Shown here: positions 43,429 through 51,388 of the stretch, piece after piece
Layout: each line of letters opens with the position of its first letter
Numbering within the stretch: the first letter of the stretch is position 1
Assembly (NCBI RefSeq): GCF_900167565.1
Contig: NZ_FUZV01000002.1
Coordinates: 868,001-932,000 of the forward strand
Length of the DNA stretch: 64,000 nucleotides
Reading direction: 5' to 3'
From: Pseudoxanthomonas indica
Lineage (GTDB): Bacteria; Pseudomonadota; Gammaproteobacteria; Xanthomonadales; Xanthomonadaceae
Made by a program: the position numbers and the translations under genes
The notes under the pieces: model-generated
Databases searched by the model: none
Told to the model about the DNA's origin: nothing
What the model saw: the letters and a program-made list of their open reading frames with translations, nothing else

Positions 43429-43442
43429 TTGATCGCGATCAA
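43429..43442 (-). promoter_or_regulatory. FNR/Anr box upstream of hemerythrin
   Basis: TTGATCGCGATCAA is a perfect palindrome equal to the TTGAT-N4-ATCAA consensus of FNR/Anr/CydR-family regulators. Its centre is about 75 bases from the hemerythrin ATG, which fits a class II site (about -41.5) with a 35-base leader. The neighbouring puuB gene ends at 43484 facing it, so hemerythrin is the only plausible target. Confidence 0.75.
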
Positions 43443-43483
43443 TACGCGCCGGGAAGGAGGGTGCGACCGGTTGCCTCAGGCGA

Positions 43484-44764
43484 TCACCACAACACGTCGC
43501 GCAGCTTGTACCAGGCCATTGCCGCGACCAGCATCGGTGTGCGCAGCAGGCGGCCGCCGGGGAAGGGCCGATGCGGAATGCGGGCGTAGGCATCCAGCCG
43601 CTCGGCCTGGCCGCGAATCGCCTGCGCGATCACCTGGCCGGCCAGGCCAGTAGACGCCACGCCATGGCCGCTGAAGCCTTGGGCGAAGTACACGTTAGGT
43701 TCCAGCCGGCCCCAGTGCGGGGCGCGGTTGAGCGAGATGTCGACGTAACCACCCCACACATATTCAATGGCGACATCGGCCAGCTGCGGAAACACCCGTC
43801 GCATGCGCCGGCTCATGGTGCCGCGCAGGTTGGGCGGCGGCAGGGTGGAATAGCTGGCGCGACCGCCGAACAGCAGGCGGTGATCGCGGCTGAGGCGGAA
43901 GTAATCCAGCGCCCAGTTCACGTCGGCCACCGCCATGTCGTTGCGGATCAGGTCGCGTGCGCGTTGCTCGCCCAGCGGCGTGGTCGCGCCGATGTAGGTG
44001 CCGACCGGCATGATCCGCGATTCCAGCTCCGGTGCGATGCCGTGCAGCCAGGCATTGCCGGCCAGCACCACATAGTCCGCCTTCACCTGCGCCTGCGCGG
44101 TATGCAGCACCGCACGCGCACCGCGTTGCAGGCGCGTCACCGGCGAATGTTCGTGGATCACCACGCCCGCGGCGAGTGCGGCGCGGGCCAGACCGAAGGC
44201 GTAGTCAAGCGGATGCAGATGGCCGGACTGCGGATCGAATACCGCGCCCAGATAGCGATCACTGGCCAGTTGCGCGCGCAGTTGATCGCGGTCCCACCAC
44301 GCCATCGGGTAGTCGTACTGCTGCTGCATGTGCGCCTGCCACTGGCGCAGCTGGCGTTCCTGGCGCGGCTTGATCGGCACGCTGGCATGGCCGTCGCGCC
44401 AGTCGCATTCAATGGCGTGGCGCTGGATGCGGTCGCGCAGCAGCTGCATGCCCTCGCGCGACCAGTCGAACAGCCGGCGCGCATCGTCGCGGCCGACCAG
44501 CTGTTCCAGCGTGTCCACTTCGCAGCCGTAACCGACGATGGCCTGGCCGCCGTTGCGTCCCGACGCGCCCCAGCCGATCCGCTCGGCTTCCAACAGCACG
44601 ACCTTGAAACCGGCTTCGGCCAGTTCCAGCGCCGCACTCAGGCCGGTGTAGCCGGCGCCGAGGATCGCCACGTCGGCCTGGATGTCGCCGCGTGCCGGCG
44701 CCTGTTCCGGCAGCGGCGAGGCGCTGGCGGCGTACCAACTGGGCGGGTAGGGGGAAGCGGCCAT
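43484..44764 (-). CDS. puuB: Gamma-glutamylputrescine oxidase
   Basis: A 426-residue FAD-dependent DAO-family oxidase, the length of E. coli PuuB. The nucleotide fold is VAILGAGYTGLSAALELAEA (about 32-51), followed by LLEAERIGWGASGRNGGQAI. The carboxy-terminal part has GGYVDISLNRAPHWGRLEPN and FAQGFSGHGVASTGLAGQVI. It would oxidise gamma-glutamylputrescine to the aldehyde with release of ammonia and H2O2. The ATG at 44764 is two bases after the puuA stop, so both are one transcript. Confidence 0.9.
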   Translation of the reverse strand: MAASPYPPSWYAASASPLPEQAPARGDIQADVAILGAGYTGLSAALELAEAGFKVVLLEAERIGWGASGRNGGQAIVGYGCEVDTLEQLVGRDDARRLFDWSREGMQLLRDRIQRHAIECDWRDGHASVPIKPRQERQLRQWQAHMQQQYDYPMAWWDRDQLRAQLASDRYLGAVFDPQSGHLHPLDYAFGLARAALAAGVVIHEHSPVTRLQRGARAVLHTAQAQVKADYVVLAGNAWLHGIAPELESRIMPVGTYIGATTPLGEQRARDLIRNDMAVADVNWALDYFRLSRDHRLLFGGRASYSTLPPPNLRGTMSRRMRRVFPQLADVAIEYVWGGYVDISLNRAPHWGRLEPNVYFAQGFSGHGVASTGLAGQVIAQAIRGQAERLDAYARIPHRPFPGGRLLRTPMLVAAMAWYKLRDVLW

Positions 44765-44766
44765 GC

Positions 44767-46161
44767 TTACACCGCGCGCAGGTACCAGTCGTATTCCAGG
44801 TTGCTCACCTCGGCATAGAAGCTGTGCATCTCCTTGAGCTTCTGCTGGCCGTAGATGTGCTGGAACCTGGCGCCGAACTGCGTTCGGATGAAATCGCTGG
44901 CGAGGAAGTCGCGGATCGCCTCGCGCCAGAACGGCGTGCGGTTCTCGGTTTGTTCGTAGGCGTTGCCGGTAATCGGCGGACCGGGATCGCGCTGTTGTTC
45001 CAGCCCTTCCAGCATGCCGGCCAGCACCGCGGCGGTGACCAGGTAGATGTTGGCGTCGGCACCGGCGATGCGATGCTCGATGCGGGTATTGGCCTCGTTG
45101 CTGTGCGGAATGCGCATGGCCACGGTGCGGTTGTTGTAGCCCCAGCATTCGTTCAACGGCACGAACGCGTTGAGCACGAAGCGCCGGTAGCTGTTGGCAT
45201 GCGGGGCGAACAGCAGCAGGCAGTCGCTGGCGTTGTGCTGCAGGCCGCCGATGGCGTGCTTGAGCGCCTCGGCCGGCGCATCCACTGGCGAAGCAAAAAT
45301 ATTCTTCCCTTCGCGATCCAGCACGCTGACATGGATATGCATGCCGCTGCCGGCCTGGTCGACCCGCGGCTTGGCCATGAAGCTGGCCATCGCGCCCTGT
45401 TGCTGCGCCACCGCCTTGATCGCGCGCTTCAGATACACCGCGTCATCGCAGGCCTGCAGGGCGTCATCGCGGTGCTTGAGGTTGACCTCGAACTGGCCGG
45501 GCGCGTACTCGGCTACCGCGGTGTCGGCGGGAATCTTCTGCGCGCGGCAGGCGGCTGCCACTGCGTCGGTGAAACCGCGGTAGTCGTTGAGGTCTTCCAT
45601 GTAATAGACCTGCGTGCTGCGGTTGCGCACGCCAGTCACCGGATTGATCGTGGCCTCGGGGCGGCCGTCGCTGTCGGGGCGCTGGTCGAACAGATAGAAC
45701 TCCAGTTCCACCGCCACCACCGGGGTCAGTCCGCGCTCGGCATAGCGGGCCAGCACGCGCCGCAACACTTCGCGCGGGTTGGCTTCGAACATGCCGCCGT
45801 CGGCGTCTTCCATCGCCAGCAACACCTGCGCCATCGGCCGCGGCGACCACGGCACCGCGCGCAGCGATCCGGGCACGGGCCGGCAGATGCGATCCTCGTC
45901 GCCGATGTCGTAACCCAGGCCGGTTTCTTCCACCGTGTTGCCGGTGATGTCGGTGGCGATCAGCGACATCGGCAGGCACACGCCGTCGCTGTAGACCTTT
46001 TCCAGCGCATCGCGGGTGATGCGCTTGCCGCGCAGCAGGCCATTCATGTCGGGCAGCAGCAGGTCGACCATTTCGCAGCCGTCGATGGCCTGCACGGTGG
46101 CCGCGTCTTCAACGGGAATCGCGGCAACGGCGGCAGTGTCGGCGGTCGGGCTGGGGCGCAT
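44767..46161 (-). CDS. puuA: Gamma-glutamylputrescine synthetase PuuA (copy 1)
   Basis: A 464-residue glutamine-synthetase-fold ligase that joins glutamate to putrescine using ATP. Readable motifs: LPDMNGLLRGKRITRDALEK (near the start), VVAVELEFYLFDQ (metal Glu), GQFEVNLKH, GSGMHIHVSVLD (HxH site), NSYRRFVLNAFVP and YNNRTVAMRIPHS. It lacks the regulatory adenylylation loop of true GlnA. It is first of a puuA-puuB pair, divergent from puuD and the rest of the uptake/catabolism operon. Confidence 0.88.
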   Translation of the reverse strand: MRPSPTADTAAVAAIPVEDAATVQAIDGCEMVDLLLPDMNGLLRGKRITRDALEKVYSDGVCLPMSLIATDITGNTVEETGLGYDIGDEDRICRPVPGSLRAVPWSPRPMAQVLLAMEDADGGMFEANPREVLRRVLARYAERGLTPVVAVELEFYLFDQRPDSDGRPEATINPVTGVRNRSTQVYYMEDLNDYRGFTDAVAAACRAQKIPADTAVAEYAPGQFEVNLKHRDDALQACDDAVYLKRAIKAVAQQQGAMASFMAKPRVDQAGSGMHIHVSVLDREGKNIFASPVDAPAEALKHAIGGLQHNASDCLLLFAPHANSYRRFVLNAFVPLNECWGYNNRTVAMRIPHSNEANTRIEHRIAGADANIYLVTAAVLAGMLEGLEQQRDPGPPITGNAYEQTENRTPFWREAIRDFLASDFIRTQFGARFQHIYGQQKLKEMHSFYAEVSNLEYDWYLRAV

Positions 46162-46188
46162 GATGGGCTTCCGGGGAGGGCCGGCGGC

Positions 46189-46215
46189 AGCTTATCAGAG
46201 CCGGGCCAGTGTCAA
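46189..46215 (-). promoter_or_regulatory. Candidate sigma-70 promoter of puuAB
   Basis: A consensus -35 TTGACA lies at 46215-46210 on the minus strand. The following CTGATAAG region (46198-46191) offers a -10, but the spacing is only 13-15 bases, so an activator or a different -10 may be needed. It ends 28 bases from the puuA start codon. Confidence 0.45.
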
Positions 46216-46264
46216 GAATACTCAACGAAGTTGGGCCCATCCGGCAAGCCCGTCGCCTGATAAC

Positions 46265-46280
46265 GGTGCATTTGTGCACC
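46265..46280. promoter_or_regulatory. Perfect 6-4-6 palindrome in the puuA/puuD intergenic region
   Basis: GGTGCA-TTTG-TGCACC lies near the middle of the divergent 212-base gap between puuA and puuD. It is either an operator shared by both directions or a hairpin. No second copy was noticed in the window. Confidence 0.45.
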
Positions 46281-46315
46281 CGGGCGGGGCGTGCGCCGGA
46301 TCACTGCAGGCTCGT

Positions 46316-46331
46316 GTTGTAAAAATAAAAC
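46316..46331 (+). promoter_or_regulatory. GTTGTAAA element upstream of puuD
   Basis: GTTGTAAAAATAAAAC stands out as the AT-rich point of the gap. It shares GTTGTAAA with the bauA promoter (minus strand, 30675-30668). It lies 42-58 bases upstream of the puuD start, so it can be an extended -10, an operator, or both. Confidence 0.5.
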
Positions 46332-46373
46332 GGCCGGGTTAAGTTGGCCGCACGTCCTCCCGAGTCCCCTCGC

Positions 46374-47192
46374 ATGGCCAGCCTGCCGCTGGTCGGACTG
46401 CCGACCGATCACAAACAAATCGGCGCGCACCCCTTCCTTGCCGTGGGGGAGAAGTACGTCCGCGCCGTGGTCGACGGCGCCGGCGCGATGCCCCTGCTGC
46501 TGCCCACGCTGGAACCGGCGCTGCCGCTGCGCCAGTTCCTCGAAGGCGTGGACGGCGTGCTGCTGACCGGTTCGGTGAGCAATATCGAGCCGCATCATTA
46601 CAGCGACGAGTCCAGTTACGAAGGCAACCTGCTGGACCCGCGCCGCGACGCCACCAACTTGGCGCTGATTCCGCTGGCGGTGGAGCTGGGCGTGCCGGTG
46701 CTGGCGATCTGCCGCGGCTTCCAGGAGGTCAACGTGGCCTTTGGCGGCAGCCTGTATCAGAAGGTGCATGAGCAGCCGGGGTTGATGGATCACCGCGAGC
46801 GCCCGGAGGATCCGCTGGATATCCAGTACGGCCTCGCCCACGACCTGGCGCTGACGCCCGGTGGCCTGCTCGCCGGCATGGCGGGAACGACGTCGGTGCG
46901 GGTCAACTCGCTGCATGGCCAGGGCGTGAAGCGCCTGGGCCGCGATCTGATTGTCGAGGCCACCGCACCGGATGGCTTGATCGAAGCCTTCCGCCACGAT
47001 GGCCCGGGTTTCCTGCTCGGCGTGCAGTGGCATCCGGAATGGAAGGTGCGCGAGAACGCGTTCTACCTGGCGATCTTCGAAGCGTTCGGCGCCGCCTGCC
47101 GCGCGCGCATGCAGATGCGCCAGTTTGTCCCTCGGCAACCGGGCACGGGAACGGAACAGCGGCTGGAACCGGATCGTCCTCCTCCACAGTGA
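46374..47192 (+). CDS. puuD: Gamma-glutamyl-GABA hydrolase
   Basis: A 272-residue class I glutamine amidotransferase-like hydrolase that releases GABA from gamma-glutamyl-GABA. The nucleophile Cys is in VLAICRGFQEVNVAFGGSLY (about 112) and the catalytic His/Glu in VQWHPEWK. PTDHKQIGAHPFLAVGEKYV near the start and VLLTGSVSNIEPHHY are also PuuD-like. E. coli PuuD has 254 residues; the extra length is a tail (about 250-272). It is first of the plus-strand operon. Confidence 0.9.
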   Translation: MASLPLVGLPTDHKQIGAHPFLAVGEKYVRAVVDGAGAMPLLLPTLEPALPLRQFLEGVDGVLLTGSVSNIEPHHYSDESSYEGNLLDPRRDATNLALIPLAVELGVPVLAICRGFQEVNVAFGGSLYQKVHEQPGLMDHRERPEDPLDIQYGLAHDLALTPGGLLAGMAGTTSVRVNSLHGQGVKRLGRDLIVEATAPDGLIEAFRHDGPGFLLGVQWHPEWKVRENAFYLAIFEAFGAACRARMQMRQFVPRQPGTGTEQRLEPDRPPPQ

Positions 47193-47239
47193 GGGCGTTG
47201 CGAGTTTCCGCCATACCTTTCCGACCTCCCGAGCCGACC

Positions 47240-48628
47240 ATGACCCAGCCCCGACGAAAACCGAGCAAAGCCAAGACCGCGCAGACCGAAGAACACGCCC
47301 TGCGCCGCTGGCTCAAAGAACGCCGCATCACCGAAGTCGAATGCCTGGTGCCGGACATCACCGGCAATGCGCGCGGCAAGATCATCCCCGCCGACAAGTT
47401 CTCGCATGACTACGGCACGCGCCTGCCGGAAGGCATCTTCGCCACCACCGTCACCGGCGACTATCCGGACGACTATTACGATCTGACCTCGCCGTCGGAC
47501 TCGGACATGATGCTGCGGCCGGATCCCGACACCGTGCGGATGGTGCCCTGGGCCACCGATCCCACCGCGCAGATCATCCACGACTGCTACACCAAGGCCG
47601 GCCAGCCGCACGAGCTGGCGCCGCGCAACGTGCTGCGCCGGGTGCTGGCCGAGTACGAGGCCATGGGCCTGCGCCCGGTGGTGGCGCCGGAGCTGGAATT
47701 CTTCCTGGTGCAGAAGAACACCGACCCGGATTTCCCCTTGCTGCCGCCGGCCGGTCGCTCCGGGCGTCCGGAAACCGCGCGCCAGTCGTACTCCATCGAT
47801 GCGGTCAACGAGTTCGATCCGATCCTGGATCTGATGTACGACTACTGCGAGGCGATGGAGCTGGACGTGGATACCTTGATCCACGAATCCGGCGCCGCCC
47901 AGCTGGAAGTCAATTTCACCCACGCCGATGCGCTGTCGCTGGCCGATCAGGTGTTCCTGTTCAAGCGCACCATGCGCGAGGCGGCGATGCGCCATGGCAT
48001 CTACGCCACCTTCCTGGCCAAGCCGATGGAGAACGAGCCCGGCAGCGCCATGCATATCCACCAGAGCGTGGTGGACAGGAAGGGTCACAACGTCTTCGCC
48101 GGCAAGACCGATGGCAAGTTCACGCCCATCTTCGGCCACTACCTGGCCGGCTTGCAGAAGTACGTGCCGATGGCGATGGCGTTCTTCGCGCCCAACGTGA
48201 ATTCCTACCGCCGGCTGATGTTCGGCGAGGTCTCGCCCAGCAACGTGCAGTGGGGTTTCGACAATCGCACCTGCGGCCTGCGCGTGCCGATGGACACGCC
48301 GGAAAACCAGCGTGTGGAAAGCCGCTTTGCCGGTTCCGATGCCAATCCTTACCTGGCCATGGCCGCCACCCTGGCCTGTGGCCTGCTGGGCATCCGCGAA
48401 AAGCTGAAGCCCACCGCGCCGATTTCCGGCAGCGCCAAGGAAACCGGCTACGACCTGCCGCGTTCGCTCGGCGAGGCGTTGGATGGCCTGGAAGGCTGCG
48501 CGCCGCTGCAGGACATGCTCGGCCCGCGCTTCGTCCGCGCCTACGTGTCGGTCAAGCGCAAGGAATATGAAACCTTCTTCCGCGTGATCAGTTCGTGGGA
48601 GCGGGAATTCTTGTTGTTGAACGTCTGA
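47240..48628 (+). CDS. puuA: Glutamine-synthetase family protein, PuuA-like (copy 2)
   Basis: A 462-residue member of the same family as copy 1 but clearly diverged. It has a Lys/Arg-rich 20-residue leader, then LVPDITGNARGKIIPADKFS, VVAPELEFFLVQ, ESGAAQLEVNFTHADALSLA, GSAMHIHQSVVD, NVNSYRRLMFGEVSPSN and FDNRTCGLRVPMD. Copy 2 is closer to the type sometimes named glutamylpolyamine synthetase, and may favour another polyamine such as spermidine or cadaverine. It follows puuD by 47 bases. Confidence 0.85.
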   Translation: MTQPRRKPSKAKTAQTEEHALRRWLKERRITEVECLVPDITGNARGKIIPADKFSHDYGTRLPEGIFATTVTGDYPDDYYDLTSPSDSDMMLRPDPDTVRMVPWATDPTAQIIHDCYTKAGQPHELAPRNVLRRVLAEYEAMGLRPVVAPELEFFLVQKNTDPDFPLLPPAGRSGRPETARQSYSIDAVNEFDPILDLMYDYCEAMELDVDTLIHESGAAQLEVNFTHADALSLADQVFLFKRTMREAAMRHGIYATFLAKPMENEPGSAMHIHQSVVDRKGHNVFAGKTDGKFTPIFGHYLAGLQKYVPMAMAFFAPNVNSYRRLMFGEVSPSNVQWGFDNRTCGLRVPMDTPENQRVESRFAGSDANPYLAMAATLACGLLGIREKLKPTAPISGSAKETGYDLPRSLGEALDGLEGCAPLQDMLGPRFVRAYVSVKRKEYETFFRVISSWEREFLLLNV

Positions 48629-48667
48629 AGCAAGAGTTGGGCGCAAGCGGACGGATGACCGGCCGGC

Positions 48668-48718
48668 TTGCCCCCATCCGCCCTTCGGGCACCTTCCCCC
48701 GCAAGCGGGAGAAGGGGA
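48668..48718. repeat. Palindromic intergenic repeat, copy 3 (puuA2-spuC gap)
   Basis: TTGCCCCCATCCGCCCTTCG followed by GGCACCTTCCCCCGCAAGCG and GGAGAAGGGGA. It stands between two co-directional genes of the same operon, so its hairpins would be in the mRNA. Confidence 0.8.
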
Positions 48719-48738
48719 CTTACGCATCGAGGAATGTC

Positions 48739-50103
48739 ATGACCCAGCTTGATTACAAAACCCTGCAGAAACTCGACGCCGAGTACCACCTGCATCCGTT
48801 CAACGACAACGCGGCGCTGGCCAAAAAGGGCACGCGCATCCTCACCCGCGGCGAGGGTTGCTACGTGTGGGATGCCGAGGGCAACCAGTTGCTCGATGCC
48901 TTCGCCGGCCTGTGGTGCGTCAACATTGGCTATGGCCGCAAGGAACTGGGCGAGGCGGCGTCGAAGCAGATGACCCAGCTGGCCTACTACAACAGCTTCT
49001 TCCAGTGCACCACCGAGCCGACCATCGAACTGGCGGCCAAGCTGGCCGAGCTGGCGCCGGCCGACATCAACCATTCGTTCTTCGTCAATTCCGGTTCCGA
49101 GGCCAACGACACCATCCTGCGCATGGTCCGCCACTTCTGGGCGGTGCAGGACCAGCCGCAGAAGAACATCTTCATCGGTCGCCATGACGGTTACCACGGC
49201 ACCACCATGGCCGGGGCCAGCCTGGGTGGCATGAAGGGCATGCACAAGCAGGGCGGGCTGCCGATTCCGGACATCCACCATATCGATCCGCCGTTCTGGT
49301 TCGCCGATGGCGGTGATCTGTCCGAAGACGAGTACGGCCTGCTGGCCGCGCGCCGGCTGGAAGCGAAAATCCTGGAACTGGGCCCGGAGCGGGTGGCGGC
49401 CTTCATCGGCGAGCCGATCATGGGCGCGATCGGCGTCTACATCCCGCCGCGCAGCTACTGGCCCGAGATCGAACGCATCTGCCGGCAGTACGACGTGCTG
49501 CTGGTGGCCGACGAAGTCATCTGCGGCTTCGGCCGCACCGGCCAGTGGTTCGGCTCGCAGTATTTCGGTTTCACCCCCGACATCATGACCGTGGCCAAGG
49601 GCATCACCTCCGGTTACATCCCGCTCGGCGCGGCGATGTTCAACGACCGCGTGGCCACCGTGCTGAAAGAGCAGGGCGGGGAACTGGCGCACGGCGCCAC
49701 CTACTCCGGCCACCCGGTCTGCGCGGCGGTGGCGCTGGAGAACATCCGCATCCTGCAGGAAGAGAAAATCGTCGAGCGCGCCAACAGCGAAGTCGCGCCG
49801 TACCTGGCGCAGCGCTGGGCCGAGCTGGGCGAGCATCGCCTGGTCGGGCAGGCGCGCATCGCCGGCATGGTCGGCGCGCTGGAACTGGTGCCGGACAAGC
49901 GTAAGCGCGCGTTCTTCCCCGAGCGCGGCACGGTCGGGCCGGTATGTCGCGACTTCGCGCTCAAGCACGGGCTGATCCTGCGCGCGACTTGGGATGCGAT
50001 GTTGCTGTCGCCGCCGCTGATCATCAGCAAGGCACAGGTGGACGAGTTGTTCGACAAGACCTGGAAGGCGCTGGAGGAAACCGCCGGAGCCCTGGGCCTG
50101 TGA
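48739..50103 (+). CDS. spuC: Putrescine/polyamine aminotransferase (class III)
   Basis: A 454-residue PLP enzyme. Its marks are HLHPFNDNAALAKKGTRIL, GLWCVNIGYGRKEL, FVNSGSEANDTILRMVRHFW, the PLP Asp in LLVADEVICGFGRTG, and the Schiff-base Lys in IMTVAKGITSGYIPLGAAM. These match SpuC-type putrescine/polyamine:pyruvate aminotransferases. It would offer a transaminase route from putrescine to 4-aminobutanal, or GABA to succinate semialdehyde, beside the PuuA route. GAGGAA lies just upstream of the ATG. Confidence 0.88.
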   Translation: MTQLDYKTLQKLDAEYHLHPFNDNAALAKKGTRILTRGEGCYVWDAEGNQLLDAFAGLWCVNIGYGRKELGEAASKQMTQLAYYNSFFQCTTEPTIELAAKLAELAPADINHSFFVNSGSEANDTILRMVRHFWAVQDQPQKNIFIGRHDGYHGTTMAGASLGGMKGMHKQGGLPIPDIHHIDPPFWFADGGDLSEDEYGLLAARRLEAKILELGPERVAAFIGEPIMGAIGVYIPPRSYWPEIERICRQYDVLLVADEVICGFGRTGQWFGSQYFGFTPDIMTVAKGITSGYIPLGAAMFNDRVATVLKEQGGELAHGATYSGHPVCAAVALENIRILQEEKIVERANSEVAPYLAQRWAELGEHRLVGQARIAGMVGALELVPDKRKRAFFPERGTVGPVCRDFALKHGLILRATWDAMLLSPPLIISKAQVDELFDKTWKALEETAGALGL

Positions 50104-50194
50104 CCACCACGCGGATCAGCCTGCGACGGGCTTCCCGGATTCACATCGGGGCGTATCATGATGCCTATCCCCCTTCGGTTTCAGGAGAAACCCC

Positions 50195-51322
50195 ATGAAG
50201 CTTCGAACCCTGGCGGTTGTGATGGCAGCGTGCACCGTGGCGGCCTGCGGCGGCGGCGGCAAGGAAGACAAGGCGGCGGCGCCGAAACAGTCGGCCGAGA
50301 AAGTCGTCAATGTCTACAACTGGTCCGACTACATCGCCGAAGACACCATTCCCAACTTCACCCAGGCCACCGGCATCAAGGTGACCTACGATGTGTTCGA
50401 CAGCGACGAGATGGTGGAAACCAAGTTGCTGACCGGTTCGACCGGCTACGACGTGGTGGTGCCCTCGTTGAGCTTCCTGGGCCGGCAGATCCAGGCGGGC
50501 GTGTTCCTGCCGCTGGACAAGTCCAAGCTGCCCAACCTGAAGAACGTGGATCCGGAACTGCTCAAGCGCATCGCGCTGCAGGATCCGGGCAACCAGTTCG
50601 CCGTGCCGTACCTGTGGGGCACCAGCGGCATCGGCTACAACGTGGACAAGATCACCGCCGTGTTCGGCAACACCGACGTCACCCAGAGCTGGGACCTGGT
50701 GTTCAAGCCGGAGAACCTGTCCAAGCTCAAGGACTGCGGCGTGACCGTGCTGGACACGCCCTCGGAACTGATCCCGATTGCGCTGAACTACCTGGGCGAA
50801 GACCCGCACAGCTTCGATCCCAAGGTGATCGACAAGGCCGCTACGCTGCTCAAGACCATCCGGCCCTACATCCGCAACTTCCATTCCTCGTCCTACATCC
50901 AGGACCTGGCCAACGGCGACATCTGCCTGGTGGTGGGCTGGTCGGGCGACATCATCCAGGCCCGCGATCGCGCTGCCGAAGCCGACAACAAGGTGAAGGT
51001 GGCGTACTCCATTCCCAAGGAAGGCGCGCCGCAGTGGTTCGACATGATGGCCATCCCCAAGGATGCCCAGCACGTGGACAACGCCTACGCCTTCATCAAC
51101 TACATGCTGGATCCGAAGGTGGCCGCGGCCAACACCAACTTCGTGACCTATCCCAACGCCATCCCCAGCTCCAAGCCGATGGTCGACCCGGAAATCGCCA
51201 ACGATCCCACCATCTATCCGCCGCCGGAAGTGGACGCCAAGTTGTTCACCTTCGCGGTGCTGCCGCCGGAAATCGATCGCCAGTACACCCGCATCTGGAC
51301 GGAGTTGAAGACCGGTAAATAA
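50195..51322 (+). CDS. potF: Polyamine-binding lipoprotein PotF (copy 1)
   Basis: A 375-residue solute-binding protein of the polyamine ABC importer. The leader ends in lipobox TVAAC (Cys about 18) followed by Gly-rich spacing, so it is lipid-anchored rather than freely periplasmic as in E. coli. The mature part has VVNVYNWSDYIAEDTIPNFT, DVVVPSLSFLGRQIQAG, VPYLWGTSGIGYNVDKI, LDTPSELIPIALNYLG and GWSGDIIQARDRAAE, which are typical of PotF/SpuD. The start has AGGAGAAA 4 bases upstream. Confidence 0.92.
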   Translation: MKLRTLAVVMAACTVAACGGGGKEDKAAAPKQSAEKVVNVYNWSDYIAEDTIPNFTQATGIKVTYDVFDSDEMVETKLLTGSTGYDVVVPSLSFLGRQIQAGVFLPLDKSKLPNLKNVDPELLKRIALQDPGNQFAVPYLWGTSGIGYNVDKITAVFGNTDVTQSWDLVFKPENLSKLKDCGVTVLDTPSELIPIALNYLGEDPHSFDPKVIDKAATLLKTIRPYIRNFHSSSYIQDLANGDICLVVGWSGDIIQARDRAAEADNKVKVAYSIPKEGAPQWFDMMAIPKDAQHVDNAYAFINYMLDPKVAAANTNFVTYPNAIPSSKPMVDPEIANDPTIYPPPEVDAKLFTFAVLPPEIDRQYTRIWTELKTGK

Positions 51323-51388
51323 GCGCGAAACGCTACAACGGATTAGATCGCACACCTCATCACTGTCGTATCACCTGGAGAGAGATTG

